Source of the DNA: Bifidobacterium pseudolongum subsp. globosum
Lineage (GTDB): Bacteria > Actinomycetota > Actinomycetes > Actinomycetales > Bifidobacteriaceae
Assembly (NCBI RefSeq): GCF_000741295.1
Contig: NZ_JGZG01000006.1
Coordinates: 37,658 to 101,657 of the forward strand
Direction: 5' to 3'
DNA length: 64,000 bases
Position 1 is the first letter of the stretch, and every line of letters starts with the position of its first letter. Of this stretch, positions 55,035 through 64,000 are shown in pieces. The notes under the pieces were generated by a model. It did not search any database. It was not told where the DNA came from and saw nothing but the letters and a program-made list of their open reading frames with translations. The translations under genes and the position numbers were made by a program.

Positions 55035-57374
55035 ATGGCTTCACAAACTCGCACCGCAAGCTCACGCCAGAATGGCGCCAAGCCGCGCACCGCCGCCTCA
55101 GGTTCCACCAGGCAGGCCGGCCCCTCCACGCGCCGCAGCGCCACGCGTTCGAGCGGCAAACGGCCCAGTGGCAGCCGCAACCAGTCCAAAGGCCACAAGC
55201 AGCCGAAGAACCACAAGAAAGGGTTGTGGTGGAAGATCCTGCTCGGCGTGATCGGCGGCCTGCTGCTCGCCGGCATCGGCCTGTTCATCTACCTGTATGC
55301 CACAACCGACATCCCCCAGCCTGAAAAAGTGGCGATCGCCGAAAAGACGAACATCTATTACAGCGACGGCACCACGCCGATCGGCTCGATCTCGTCGCAG
55401 AACCGCGAGATCATCGACTGTTCCGTGCTGCCCGAGTATGTGGGCAATGCGATCGTGGCGTCGGAGGACCGTTCGTTCCACACGAACAAGGGCATCGACA
55501 TCATGGGCATGGCCCGCGCGCTCTACAACAACCTGACCACCGGGTCACGCCAAGGTGGCTCGACGATCACGCAGCAATACGCGGAGCGGTATTACCTCGG
55601 CGAGACCACGTCGTACGCGGGCAAGATCCGCGAGGCGATCCTGGCCATGAAGATCGCGAATTCGCAAGACAAAGACCAGGTGCTGTGCAATTACATGAAC
55701 ACGATCTACCTGGGGCGTGGCGCGTACGGCATCCAGGCCGCGGCGCAGGCGTACTTCGGCAAGGACGCCAAGGACCTCACCGTGCCCGAAGCGGCCATGA
55801 TCGCCGGCATCATCCCCGCGCCGAGCTCGTGGGATCCGCAGGAGAACCCCGAGCAGGCGAAGAAACGCTTCGACCGCGTGATCCGCATCATGAAGGAGGA
55901 CGGCTACATCACCGACGCCGAAGCGGCCGCCGCCCAGTTCCCGCAGGTCAAGGAGTACACGCTCAGCAACGACTTCGCGGGGCCGAACGGCTACCTGCTC
56001 TCCACCGTGGAATCGGAGCTGATCAACGCCAATGCCTTCACCAAGGACGAGCTCGAAACGGGCGGCTACAAGGTGGTGACCACGATTGACAAGGCGTTGC
56101 AGGACCGCATCCAGGAGGTGGGCGACGAACGCCCCGAGGGCATGCCGGAAACACTGCAGGTGGGCGGCATAGCCGTCGACCAGAAAACCGGTTCGGTCAA
56201 GGCGATGTACGCCGGCTCCGACTACCTCAAGCAGCAGCTCAACAACACCACGCAGTCCACGTTCCAGCCCGGTTCCACCATGAAGCCCTTCGGCCTCATC
56301 GGCGCCGCGCAGAGCGACGTGAGCTTTGCGACGCTGTTCAACGGCAATTCGCCCGAGGAATTCGAAACCACGCCCGGCACCTTCGCCGAAGTGCCGAACG
56401 CGCTCGGCATCAGCTGGGGCAACATCAACCTCAATCAGGCCACCGCGAACTCGGTGAACACGGTGTTCATGAACGTCAACGAGCATCTGACGCCGGAACG
56501 GTACGCGCAGATCGCGCATGACGCGGGCATCAGCGGAGACATCCAGACCGACACGCTCTACAACATCCTGGGCATCAACTCGCTCACCGTGTGGGATCTA
56601 GCACAGGGCCACTCGACGATTGCCAACAACGGCACGAAGAACACGCTGCACGTGGTGGACCGCGTGCTCAAGGGCGACAAAGACATGTACCAGCCGAAAC
56701 TCGACACCACCAAGGTGTTCGACGAGAACGACTGCGCCCTCGTGCAGCACGCGATGCTCGGCACCACGCAGTATGGCACGGCCGCAGGCGTGGCGAGCGC
56801 GCTCGGCCGCCCCGTCGCCGGCAAGTCGGGCACGGCGAACGACGAGACCGCGGCTTCGTTCGTGGGCTATACACCGCAGCTGATGAACGTGTGGGCCATC
56901 TGGAACCCGGGCCCGAACGGCGAGAACCAGGTGGTGCCGCAGTTCGCCGGCTATGGCGTCTCGTCCACCGGTTATCCGTCGCATCTGTTCTCCGAATTCA
57001 TGTCGACGGCGGTCGCCGACATGCCGGTCGAGCAGTTCCCCGACGCCATTGACAACGGCGTGATCGGCGGACCGGACGGCGATTGGGGTCTGGGCGGCAG
57101 CAAGCGCGGGTCCGGCAACAGCTACAACAACCTGCAGCAGACGCAGCCCACGCCGAGCGAGAGCAGCTTGTCGCCGTCGAATTCACCGTCGCCTTCGACG
57201 GAGCAGCAGCAGACGCCCGAACAGACGACACCCACCGAGCCGAGCGGCGGCAATACGCCCGAGCAGGAGCCAAAGCCGAGCCAAAGCACGCCGGCGCCCC
57301 AGCCGAGCGAATCTCCGGCCGAGACGCCGGGCGGCGGTGAATCCGGCGCCAACACGCAGCAGAACAAACCATAG
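55035..57374 (+). CDS. class A penicillin-binding protein (transglycosylase/transpeptidase)
   Basis: About 779 residues. A basic, Ser/Arg-rich cytoplasmic N-terminus (75 residues) precedes one membrane helix (ILLGVIGGLLLAGIGLFIYL). The GT51 domain has the catalytic Glu in ASEDRSFHTNKGID and RQGGSTITQQYAERY. The transpeptidase has PGSTMKPF (SxxK), TANSVNTVF (SxN) and GKSGTAN. The last 90 residues are a disordered Pro/Ser/Gln/Thr tail. It polymerises and cross-links peptidoglycan. ATG 55035 is used; GTG 55026 with AGGTGG ten bases upstream is an equal alternative. Confidence 0.92.
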   Translation: MASQTRTASSRQNGAKPRTAASGSTRQAGPSTRRSATRSSGKRPSGSRNQSKGHKQPKNHKKGLWWKILLGVIGGLLLAGIGLFIYLYATTDIPQPEKVAIAEKTNIYYSDGTTPIGSISSQNREIIDCSVLPEYVGNAIVASEDRSFHTNKGIDIMGMARALYNNLTTGSRQGGSTITQQYAERYYLGETTSYAGKIREAILAMKIANSQDKDQVLCNYMNTIYLGRGAYGIQAAAQAYFGKDAKDLTVPEAAMIAGIIPAPSSWDPQENPEQAKKRFDRVIRIMKEDGYITDAEAAAAQFPQVKEYTLSNDFAGPNGYLLSTVESELINANAFTKDELETGGYKVVTTIDKALQDRIQEVGDERPEGMPETLQVGGIAVDQKTGSVKAMYAGSDYLKQQLNNTTQSTFQPGSTMKPFGLIGAAQSDVSFATLFNGNSPEEFETTPGTFAEVPNALGISWGNINLNQATANSVNTVFMNVNEHLTPERYAQIAHDAGISGDIQTDTLYNILGINSLTVWDLAQGHSTIANNGTKNTLHVVDRVLKGDKDMYQPKLDTTKVFDENDCALVQHAMLGTTQYGTAAGVASALGRPVAGKSGTANDETAASFVGYTPQLMNVWAIWNPGPNGENQVVPQFAGYGVSSTGYPSHLFSEFMSTAVADMPVEQFPDAIDNGVIGGPDGDWGLGGSKRGSGNSYNNLQQTQPTPSESSLSPSNSPSPSTEQQQTPEQTTPTEPSGGNTPEQEPKPSQSTPAPQPSESPAETPGGGESGANTQQNKP

Positions 57375-57395
57375 TCTCCGTGCCGGCACAGCCTC

Positions 57396-57445
57396 ACATA
57401 AGTACTGCCCGCAGCAGATCCCTCTGCTGCGGGCAGTACTTATGT
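57396..57445. terminator. long perfect hairpin between convergent genes
   Basis: A 22-bp perfect inverted repeat (ACATAAGTACTGCCCGCAGC... and its complement) with a 6-nt loop lies between the PBP gene and leuA. Its symmetry suits a bidirectional terminator. Confidence 0.85.
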
Positions 57446-57465
57446 ATGCGCGGCGTCCCCGCTGA

Positions 57466-59379
57466 TCAGCGACCGGAGCGGTTAATCGCGGAGATGATCG
57501 CCTTGAGCGAGCTCGTGATGATCGACGAATCGATGCCGACGCCCCAGACGGTGCACTTCTCCTCGTCTTCCATGCCGACTTCGCATTCCACGTACGACGC
57601 GGCGAGCGCGTCGGTGCCGACGGACATCGTGTGCTCGGCGTAATCGAGCACGGAGGCCTCCACACCGAAGGACTTCAGCGCGTCGAGGAACGCGGCGATT
57701 GGGCCGTTGCCGGTGCCGGTGATCTCGCGCGTCACCTCGGGCTCGTGTCCCACGTTGATGCCGCGGTCGAGCACGGTGGCGTGCAGCACGGTGTCGGAGC
57801 CGTCTTCGCCGGACGACACACTGACCTTGAGCAGCTTGAGGCGGCCCCACTGTTCGAGCGAGGCGTCGCCGCTGTCGCTCAGCGCGTCGCCGCTCGCCAC
57901 GGCGCCGCCGTCTTCGACCGGCAGGTACTCGTCCTTGAACAGACGCCAGATGTCTTCGTCCTTGACTTCCTTCTTCGTCTCGTCGGCGTGCTGTTGCACC
58001 ACGCGCTCGAACTCCACCTGCAGTTTCTTCGGCAGGTCGAGGTTGTGGTTCGCCTTGAGCAGATACGCCATGCCGCCCTTGCCCGACTGCGAGTTCACGC
58101 GGATGATCGCCTCGTACGACCGGCCGATGTCCTTCGGGTCGATTGGCAGGTACGGCACGAGCCACACGAAGTTCTCGAGTTCGCTGCCGGCCATTTCCGC
58201 GGCCAGCTCACGGGCTTCGAGGCCCTTCTTGATGGCGTCCTGATGCGAGCCGGAGAACGCGGTGAACACGAAGTTGCCCGCGTACGGGTGGCGCTCCGAG
58301 ATCTTGATCTGGTTGCAGTACTCCACCGTGCGGCGGATCGTGGGCATGTCTGACAGGTCGAGCTGCGGGTCGATGCCCTGCGTGAGCAGGTTGAGCCCGA
58401 TCGTCACCAGGTCCACGTTGCCGGTGCGCTCGCCGTTGCCGAGCAGGCAGCCTTCGATGCGGTCCGCGCCGGCGAGGATGCCGAGCTCGGCCGCGGCCAC
58501 GCCCATGCCTTCGTCGTTGTGCGGGTGGAGCGAGAGCACCACGGCGTCGCGGTCGTCGAGGTTGTTGGAGACGTACTCCACCTGGTCGGCGAACACGTTC
58601 GGCGTGGTCATCTCCACCGTGGCCGGCAGGTTGATGATCATCGGGTGCTCGGGCGTCGGCTTGATTACGCCGATCACCGCGTTGCACACCTCCACCGCGT
58701 ACTCCGGTTCGGTGCCGGTGAACGATTCGGGCGAATACTCGTAATACAGGTCGATGCCCTCGGCGTCGCCCTCGAGCTCCTTGCACAGCGCCGCGGCGTC
58801 GGTCGCGAGCTTCTTGATGCCGGCGCGGTCCTTGCGGAACACCACTTCGCGCTGCAGCACCGAGACCGAGTTGTAGAAGTGCACGATCGCGCGCTTGCAG
58901 CCCTTGAGGCACTCATAGGTCTTGCGAATCAGGTGCTCGCGGGCCTGCGTGAGCACCACGATCGTCACGTCGTCGGGGATCAGCTCACGCTCGATGAGCA
59001 TGCGGATGAAGTCATAATCGGTTTCTGAGGCGCTCGGGAAGCCGACTTCGATCTCTTTGAAGCCCATCTCCACAAGCATGTTCCAGAAACGCAGCTTGCG
59101 CTCGGAGTCCATCGGGTTCACCAACGCCTGGTTGCCGTCGCGAAGGTCGACGGAGCACCAGCGCGGTGCGCGCTGCAGTCGCTTGCCCGGCCACGTGCGC
59201 TCCGGGTAGTCGAACGGCACCTGCTTGTCGTATGCCACGTACTTCGTATAGGGCATATCGCTCGGCTTCTGCGGGGCACCGATAAAACGCGCCGGAGGCA
59301 GCAGCGGGTCGTTGTTCCCTCCGTTGGATGCCGCAGCCACTGCGGCGAGATCAAACACAGACGATTGATCCTGACCCAT
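57466..59379 (-). CDS. leuA: 2-isopropylmalate synthase
   Basis: A 637-residue enzyme joining acetyl-CoA and 2-ketoisovalerate, the first committed step of leucine synthesis. The barrel contains CSVDLRDGNQALVNPMD (metal Asp) and LSLHPHNDEGMGVAAAELG (HxHND-like metal ligands). The C-terminal regulatory domain for leucine feedback is present (about the last 150 residues). AAGGAGGAGTG leads into ATG 59379; a GTG at 59382 overlaps that site. The length matches the long actinobacterial LeuA. Confidence 0.95.
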   Translation of the reverse strand: MGQDQSSVFDLAAVAAASNGGNNDPLLPPARFIGAPQKPSDMPYTKYVAYDKQVPFDYPERTWPGKRLQRAPRWCSVDLRDGNQALVNPMDSERKLRFWNMLVEMGFKEIEVGFPSASETDYDFIRMLIERELIPDDVTIVVLTQAREHLIRKTYECLKGCKRAIVHFYNSVSVLQREVVFRKDRAGIKKLATDAAALCKELEGDAEGIDLYYEYSPESFTGTEPEYAVEVCNAVIGVIKPTPEHPMIINLPATVEMTTPNVFADQVEYVSNNLDDRDAVVLSLHPHNDEGMGVAAAELGILAGADRIEGCLLGNGERTGNVDLVTIGLNLLTQGIDPQLDLSDMPTIRRTVEYCNQIKISERHPYAGNFVFTAFSGSHQDAIKKGLEARELAAEMAGSELENFVWLVPYLPIDPKDIGRSYEAIIRVNSQSGKGGMAYLLKANHNLDLPKKLQVEFERVVQQHADETKKEVKDEDIWRLFKDEYLPVEDGGAVASGDALSDSGDASLEQWGRLKLLKVSVSSGEDGSDTVLHATVLDRGINVGHEPEVTREITGTGNGPIAAFLDALKSFGVEASVLDYAEHTMSVGTDALAASYVECEVGMEDEEKCTVWGVGIDSSIITSSLKAIISAINRSGR

Positions 59380-59405
59380 CACTCCTCCTTTTTACTGTTA
59401 TTGTA

Positions 59406-59435
59406 GATATAGTTGTTCCCTATATAAATAATCAA
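59406..59435 (-). promoter_or_regulatory. candidate leuA promoter
   Basis: On the minus strand TTGATT and TATATC are separated by 18 bp in an AT-rich patch 30-55 bp before leuA. Further upstream a hairpin (CGCTACG/CGTAGCG, near 59480-59500) might be part of a leader. No leader peptide rich in Leu codons was found. Confidence 0.35.
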
Positions 59436-59583
59436 TATGATAGTTCATATAGCGAGTGCGCGCGAGCACGCACAACCGCTACGTTATACAGCGTAGCGAA
59501 GAACCGGCGACGAAACGTCCGAATACTGGCATTTCCCCGCATCTTATTTACAACTATCGTGTATAAGCCGGCGCGGCGCCCAG

Positions 59584-60204
59584 TCAGCCGATCAGATTGA
59601 CACCGCGGCGCGCCACGCAGTACGCGTTGCCGAGCCACGTGTGCCGCGAATTCGGCCACACGGAGCCCAAGCGCGGCGCGTTCTGGCTCATCCAGATGCT
59701 CGGCACGCGCCCGTCGGCGCTGCGCGAGCCGAGCAGATTGAAGCCGTTCTTCTCGAGCAGCCATTCAGGGTGTTGCGTGGCCACGGCGAGCCCCTCTTCG
59801 AGTGTGAGCGGGATGCGCTCGTCGGATTCGATGAGCTTGCGCGCCACGTCGGGCTCGCGGTTCACATAGCATGTGCCCGTGTGCGGGTCGACGACCAGGT
59901 AGAACGGACCCTCCGGCGGCTCGAAGCCGTCGGTCGGCAGGAAGCTCGCGATGTCGCGCGGCGGCATGGTGGTGAAGCCGGCCATGCGGTTGATGCTCGT
60001 GCGGGCGATCAGCGATTCGGGCGTGACGAGCTCGCGCGTGGGAACCAGCAGGATGTCGGTGCCGAGGTCGCTGTCTTCGAGCGCGCTGATGAGCGGGCGG
60101 GCGAGCGCGCGGAACGAATCCGAGCTCATGTCCGCCACGTCGGGGTAGCCGAGTGCCACAATGCGGTCCAGTTGTTTGGTCGCTTCAATCGATGCCAATG
60201 ACAT
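59584..60204 (-). CDS. DUF5701 family protein
   Basis: A 206-residue protein of unknown function. The actinobacterial family pattern is recognisable: NRMAGFTTMPPRDIASFLPT, IPLTLEEGLAVATQHPEWLL, then GSRSADGRVPSIWMSQNAP and SRHTWLGNAYCV. The start is MSLASIE at 60204 (or 60216); the upstream extension reads through the 50-bp repeats and is rejected. No membrane segment. It lies between leuA and asd, both minus-strand biosynthetic genes, but separated by promoters and terminators. Confidence 0.8.
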   Translation of the reverse strand: MSLASIEATKQLDRIVALGYPDVADMSSDSFRALARPLISALEDSDLGTDILLVPTRELVTPESLIARTSINRMAGFTTMPPRDIASFLPTDGFEPPEGPFYLVVDPHTGTCYVNREPDVARKLIESDERIPLTLEEGLAVATQHPEWLLEKNGFNLLGSRSADGRVPSIWMSQNAPRLGSVWPNSRHTWLGNAYCVARRGVNLIG

Positions 60205-60226
60205 GGTTCCCAGCATAGCCGCCGCC

Positions 60227-60353
60227 CCTGCACCAACGCACGACGCAAACCCCCTTAGCGACCAGCCCCGTCGCATCCTGCACCAACGCACGACGCAAAC
60301 CAGTCACCTGGCGATGTGCGTCGGTGCGCATCGCACCAACGCACCACGGAACC
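60227..60353. repeat. 50-bp tandem repeat upstream of the DUF5701 gene
   Basis: CCTGCACCAACGCACGACGC plus AAACC occurs identically at 60227-60251 and 60277-60301, and a diverged copy (GCACCAACGCACCACGGAAC) begins near 60333. Period 50-52 bp. After the first and third copies a short CCTTAGC-like stretch also recurs. Confidence 0.8.
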
Positions 60354-60420
60354 AGACTCCTTAGCATGCAGCGCTGGTGCATATGGCGGGAACGCGCCAC
60401 GCAAACGCCACCGTACATAG

Positions 60421-60455
60421 CACAAGGCGCACGCCACGATGGCGTGCGCCTTGTG
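60421..60455 (-). terminator. terminator hairpin downstream of asd
   Basis: CACAAGGCGCACGCCA and TGGCGTGCGCCTTGTG form a perfect 16-bp stem with a 3-nt loop, 34 bp after the asd stop. No T-tract. Confidence 0.7.
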
Positions 60456-60489
60456 CAGGGGGCTATCCGGCCTACTCAGGCCGTGGAAG

Positions 60490-61560
60490 TCACAGCTGGT
60501 CGGCGAAATGCTTCTGCGCCACGACCTCGGCGAGCTCGACCGCGTTAAGCGCGGCGCCCTTGCGCAGGTTGTCGTTCGTCACAAAGAACGCGAGGCCCTT
60601 GTTGCCGTCGACGGCCTGGTCCTGGCGGATGCGGCCCACGAAGCTCGGCGTCTTGCCTGCGGCGAGCTGCGCGGTCGGAATGTCCACAAGCTCCACGGCC
60701 GGCGCCTCACCGAGCACTTCGCGCGCCTGGTCCGGCGTCACGTCCTGCTCGAATTCGGCGTTCACGCTCATGCCATGCGAGGTGAACACACCCACACGCA
60801 CGCATGTGCACGAGGCCTTGAGGTCGGGCAGGTGCAGGATCTTGCGGCTTTCGTTGCGCAGCTTCTGCTCTTCGTCGGTCTCTTCGGAGCCGTCGTCGAC
60901 GATGTCGCCGATCATCGGCACCTCGTTGAACGCGATCGTGCGCGCGACCTTCGTCGGCTCCGGGAAGTCGATCGCGTCGCCGCCGAACACGAGCTTGTCG
61001 GCGCCCTGTTCGACCGCGGCCTTCGCTTCGTTCATGAGCTGCTCCACGCCGGCGCGGCCCGCACCGGAAACCGCCTGGTACGAGCTGACGATGAGGCGCT
61101 TGAGGCCGAAGGCGTCGGCGAGCGGCTTCAATACCGGCATGATCGCCATCGTCGTGCAGTTCGGGTTGGCCACGATGCCGGCAGGGATCTCGTCGAGGTC
61201 GTCCGGGTTCACTTCGGCCACCACGAGCGGCACGTCGTCATGCAGACGCCACTGCGAGGAGTTGTCGATCACGATGGCGCCGGCTTCGGCAAACTTGGGC
61301 GCCCACTGCTTCGAGGTGCCGCCGCCCGCGGAGAAGATCGCGATGTCGATGCCGCTCAGGTCTGCCGTGGCCACGTCTTCGACGGTGATGTCGTGGCCGC
61401 GCCAGTTGAGCGTCTGGCCCGCGGAACGCGCCGAAGCGAGGAAACGCAGGTCCTTGATCGGGAAGTCGCGCTCGTCGAGCACGCGGCGCATGACCATGCC
61501 CACCTGGCCGGTCGCGCCGAGCACCGCCACATTGACGCCGCGTTCGTTGATTTGTACCAT
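60490..61560 (-). CDS. asd: aspartate-semialdehyde dehydrogenase
   Basis: A 356-residue enzyme reducing aspartyl phosphate to the semialdehyde. The NADP loop is VAVLGATGQVGMVMRRVL, the catalytic Cys is in IVANPNCTTMAIMPVL, and the substrate-contact region SYQAVSGAGRAGVEQL follows. It supplies lysine/diaminopimelate, threonine and methionine synthesis. It lies 54 bp after the ACT-domain gene, forming an ask-ask(beta)-asd cluster. Confidence 0.95.
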   Translation of the reverse strand: MVQINERGVNVAVLGATGQVGMVMRRVLDERDFPIKDLRFLASARSAGQTLNWRGHDITVEDVATADLSGIDIAIFSAGGGTSKQWAPKFAEAGAIVIDNSSQWRLHDDVPLVVAEVNPDDLDEIPAGIVANPNCTTMAIMPVLKPLADAFGLKRLIVSSYQAVSGAGRAGVEQLMNEAKAAVEQGADKLVFGGDAIDFPEPTKVARTIAFNEVPMIGDIVDDGSEETDEEQKLRNESRKILHLPDLKASCTCVRVGVFTSHGMSVNAEFEQDVTPDQAREVLGEAPAVELVDIPTAQLAAGKTPSFVGRIRQDQAVDGNKGLAFFVTNDNLRKGAALNAVELAEVVAQKHFADQL

Positions 61561-61614
61561 TGCCGGACTCCTTTACCGTGTTTGCCCTGTTGTGCCGTGT
61601 ACTGTGCTGTTGGT

Positions 61615-62181
61615 TCAGCGGCCCGTGCCGCCGTAGACGACCGCTTCCACCTGATCCGCGTCGAGGCCGTAGGCGGTGTGCAGCGCCTTGACCGCCTCAT
61701 TGAGCTGGTCGAGCGGCACAAGCGCTGCGATGCGGATCTCCGACGTGGAGATCATCAGCACGTTGATGCCCTTGTCGCTCAGCGCCTCGAAGAAGCGCGC
61801 GGCAAGGCCGGAATGCGTCTTCATGCCGACGCCGACCACAGCCACCTTGCCCACGTTCGGATTGACGTCGAACGAATCGTAGCCAAGCGCGTCCTGCTCC
61901 TGCAGCAGCACCTCGCGCACGCGCGCCGCGTCGGCGCCCGGCACGGTGAACGAGATGTCGGCGGTGCCGGTCGAGGCGCCCGCCTGTACAATCATGTCGA
62001 TGTTCACGCCGATCTGCGCGAGGCGGGTGAACACGCGCGCCGCCATGCCCGGCTCGTCGGTCACGCCGCGCACGGTGGCGAGCGATTCGCTGCTGTCGTG
62101 CGCCACGCCGGAGATGATCGGCGTCTCCTGGCCCAGGTCTGGGAACAGATCGCCCATCGACTTGTCTTCGTTCTCGTTCAT
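61615..62181 (-). CDS. aspartokinase regulatory (ACT-domain) subunit
   Basis: A 188-residue protein with two ACT domains: ATVRGVTDEPGMAARVFTRL with IDMIVQAGASTGTADISFTV, and VAVVGVGMKTHSGLAARFFE with GINVLMISTSEIRIAALVPL. It corresponds to the C-terminal half of a usual aspartokinase and to the beta subunit of alpha2beta2 enzymes, and should bind lysine/threonine to inhibit the kinase. Its own ATG lies 60 bp after the catalytic gene's stop, in a different reading frame, so it is separately translated. Confidence 0.88.
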   Translation of the reverse strand: MNENEDKSMGDLFPDLGQETPIISGVAHDSSESLATVRGVTDEPGMAARVFTRLAQIGVNIDMIVQAGASTGTADISFTVPGADAARVREVLLQEQDALGYDSFDVNPNVGKVAVVGVGMKTHSGLAARFFEALSDKGINVLMISTSEIRIAALVPLDQLNEAVKALHTAYGLDADQVEAVVYGGTGR

Positions 62182-62241
62182 GTTGCTCTCCGTAGGTTCT
62201 GCTTGGTTCTGTACAAAAGTTGGTTGAAAATCCGGGGGCCC

Positions 62242-63003
62242 TCAGAGATTGGGCAGGGTGTGCGGGTCCACGCCTTCGGGCACCACGAGCGTGCCGCTGC
62301 GGTGGGAGAAGGAGCTGCGCACGTGCAGGGGCATCTTGAAGCGCTGGGCGTATTCCACGCAGCGCAGCGCGAGCACCTTGGAACCGCACGACGACATTTC
62401 GAGAATCTCGTCGTAGCCGATCACCGGGATGCGGCGGGCCGTGGGCACAATGCGCGGGTCGGCGGTGAACACGCCGTCCACGTCGGTGTAGATCTCGCAG
62501 ACGTCGGCGCCGAGCGCCACAGCCAGCGCGACCGCCGAGGTGTCGGAGCCGCCGCGGCCGAGCGTCGTGGCGTCGCCGCGCTCGTTCTCGCCTTGGAATC
62601 CGGCCACAATCGCCACACTGCCCTTGTCGAGCGCGCGGCGCACACGGTCCGGCTTGACGGCGCGGATATGCGCGGCGCCGAACTGCGCGTCGGTCATGAA
62701 CCCGGCCTGCGAGCCGGTGAACGAATAGGCGTGCGAGCCCGCCGCGTGGATCGCCATGGCCAGCAGGCTCATCGAGATGCGCTCGCCCGCGGTCATGAGC
62801 ATGTCCATTTCGCGCGCCGGCGGGTCGGAATCGATGCTCAGCGCCTGGTCGATGAGGTCGTCGGTGGTGTCTCCCATCGCCGAAACCACTACCGCCACGT
62901 CGTTGCCGGCGTTCTTGGTTTCGATGATGCGCCGTGCCACACGCTTGATCGAATCGGGGTCGGCGACAGACGAACCGCCGTATTTCTGCACGATAAGAGC
63001 CAC
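62242..63003 (-). CDS. aspartokinase catalytic subunit
   Basis: A 253-residue amino-acid kinase domain only. [19 protein letters not shown] is the phosphate loop, then [37 protein letters not shown] and the [14 protein letters not shown] block. The enzyme phosphorylates aspartate at the head of the aspartate family. GTG 63003 is the start; the upstream frame to 63114 lacks a ribosome site. The protein ends shortly after [17 protein letters not shown], before the ACT region, which is encoded by the next gene. recR lies 132 bp upstream. Confidence 0.9.
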   Translation of the reverse strand: MALIVQKYGGSSVADPDSIKRVARRIIETKNAGNDVAVVVSAMGDTTDDLIDQALSIDSDPPAREMDMLMTAGERISMSLLAMAIHAAGSHAYSFTGSQAGFMTDAQFGAAHIRAVKPDRVRRALDKGSVAIVAGFQGENERGDATTLGRGGSDTSAVALAVALGADVCEIYTDVDGVFTADPRIVPTARRIPVIGYDEILEMSSCGSKVLALRCVEYAQRFKMPLHVRSSFSHRSGTLVVPEGVDPHTLPNL

Positions 63004-63135
63004 TGCTATCCAATCTTCTTGTCTGGTGAACCGTCCCTCGGTACGCGTTTTAGTGTACGCGGGAAGCGTGATTATTATATGGAACCGTGCATGCGATTCC
63101 ATGGCGCCGACCATAATGCGGAAAATCGCGTCACG

Positions 63136-63738
63136 TTACACGGATTGGCGCCCCTGCAGCGCGCGCGAGAGCGTGATCTCATCGGCGTATTCCAGGTCGC
63201 CGCCCACCGGCAGGCCGCTCGCGAGCCGCGTGACCTTCACGTCGAGCGGGGTGAGCAGCCGGCTCAGGTACGTTGTGGTGGCTTCGCCTTCGATGTTCGG
63301 GTTGAGCGCCACAATGATCTCCCTGACCTCGTCGGTCTGCAGGCGGTTGAGCAGTTGGGCGATGTTGAGGTCGTTGGGGCCGATGTTGGCCATCGGGTTG
63401 ATCGCACCACCGAGCACATGGTAGAGGCCGCGGTATTCGCGCGTGCGCTCGATGCTCATCACGTCTTTCGGCTCTTCGACGACGCAGATCACCGTGTGGT
63501 CCCTGCGCGGGTCGGCGCACACCGTGCACGGGCTCGTCTCGCACACGTTGCCGCAGATCTCGCAGAACTTCACTTTCGCCTTGACCTCGGCGATGGCCTC
63601 GGTGAGGCGCTGCGCCTCGTCGTCGGGCGCGCCAAGCAGGTAGAACGCGATGCGCTGCGCGCCTTTGGGCCCAATGCCGGGCAGGCTCGCGAACGAGTCG
63701 ATAAGGCGCTGGATCGCGCCGTCATAAGCCAAGGCCAT
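63136..63738 (-). CDS. recR: recombination mediator RecR
   Basis: A 200-residue RecR. The helix-hairpin-helix is [20 protein letters not shown]; the zinc finger is [16 protein letters not shown]; the Toprim domain starts [14 protein letters not shown] and includes [12 protein letters not shown]. It acts with RecF/RecO in loading RecA at gaps. It sits directly downstream of dnaX, a widespread order. Confidence 0.96.
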   Translation of the reverse strand: MALAYDGAIQRLIDSFASLPGIGPKGAQRIAFYLLGAPDDEAQRLTEAIAEVKAKVKFCEICGNVCETSPCTVCADPRRDHTVICVVEEPKDVMSIERTREYRGLYHVLGGAINPMANIGPNDLNIAQLLNRLQTDEVREIIVALNPNIEGEATTTYLSRLLTPLDVKVTRLASGLPVGGDLEYADEITLSRALQGRQSV

Positions 63739-63773
63739 TGCCGTCTCCTGATCCTCCTAATCGTATGCGCCGG

Positions 63774-64000
63774 TCAGTGCTCGTCATGGTGTTTCTGCGC
63801 CTGCAGGTTGCGCGGGTTCTTCGGGTCATCGGCGCTGAAATCCTCAACAGACTTGACGTCGAATAATTCCTTGACGGCGTCCAGATCCATTATCATCGAC
63901 GTGCTGATGGATTCGTCGGTCATCGAATACTCGTCCTCGTCCGGATCCACTTGCGGCGCAGGCCGCACAGGCTCGGGCTGCGCGGGCGCGGCGGCCGCGG
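63774..64000 (-). CDS. dnaX: DNA polymerase III gamma/tau subunit, C-terminal end (partial)
   Basis: Only the last 75 or so codons are in the window; the gene runs off the right edge. The visible part is an acidic tail (VDPDEDEYSMTDESISTSMI, then FSADDPKNPRNLQAQKHHDE) preceded by Ala/Pro-rich sequence, as in the poorly conserved C-termini of actinobacterial DnaX. The identification rests mainly on its position immediately before recR. Confidence 0.7.
   Translation of the reverse strand, partial: AAAAPAQPEPVRPAPQVDPDEDEYSMTDESISTSMIMDLDAVKELFDVKSVEDFSADDPKNPRNLQAQKHHDEH

Overview
This 64-kb window is chromosomal DNA of a high-GC actinobacterium, most likely a Bifidobacterium. The gene neighbourhoods fit that genus: dnaX-recR-ask-asd, topA-tmk-holB, adjacent nrdD/nrdG, a C69 dipeptidase and ptsI/ptsH. 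The strong AAGGAGG-type ribosome sites and frequent GTG starts also fit. The assignment rests on gene content and order read by eye; no database was consulted and I do not name a species.

Layout. 1-21 kb is ordinary core genome: a 5'-truncated S10 serine carboxypeptidase, an unknown helical protein, a Gfo/Idh/MocA oxidoreductase, a PLP aminotransferase with a Ppx/GppA phosphatase, a DUF4391 protein, tRNA-Arg(CCT), a membrane-anchored EEP-family protein, xseA-xseB, the anaerobic ribonucleotide reductase genes nrdD and nrdG behind two putative NrdR boxes, a single-pass membrane protein, a giant (about 1570 aa) BadF/HgdC-type activase fusion, and a glutamate-cysteine ligase family protein.

21-31.7 kb is an accessory, defence-like island. 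It opens with a single-chain Type ISP restriction-modification enzyme (1688 aa) whose specificity part has drifted to AT-rich composition. Next come a frameshifted, start-less 3'-5' exonuclease, two relics resembling a type I-E CRISPR repeat, and a scattered family of five small related proteins of about 95-135 aa. These look like orphan immunity proteins, and one is fused to a second module that also occurs alone nearby. Two unusual non-coding repeat fields follow (a 52-bp tandem repeat and a 21-bp repeat in inverted arrays), and then an orphan vsr-like endonuclease.

31.8-40.6 kb holds an NAD(P)H/FMN reductase, a MarR regulator translationally coupled to a heterodimeric ABC exporter, a small charged protein, a complete IS21-family element (istA/istB with recognisable ends) and a remnant of an ISL3-family transposase truncated exactly at the IS21 end.

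40.9-64 kb returns to core functions, mostly on the minus strand: fhs, a C69 dipeptidase, a PEBP/YbhB protein, ptsI with divergent ptsH, topA-tmk-holB, a PAP2 phosphatase, the small SRP RNA (ffs), ino1, a class A penicillin-binding protein, leuA, a DUF5701 protein, asd, aspartokinase encoded as separate catalytic and ACT-domain genes, recR, and the 3' end of dnaX running off the window.
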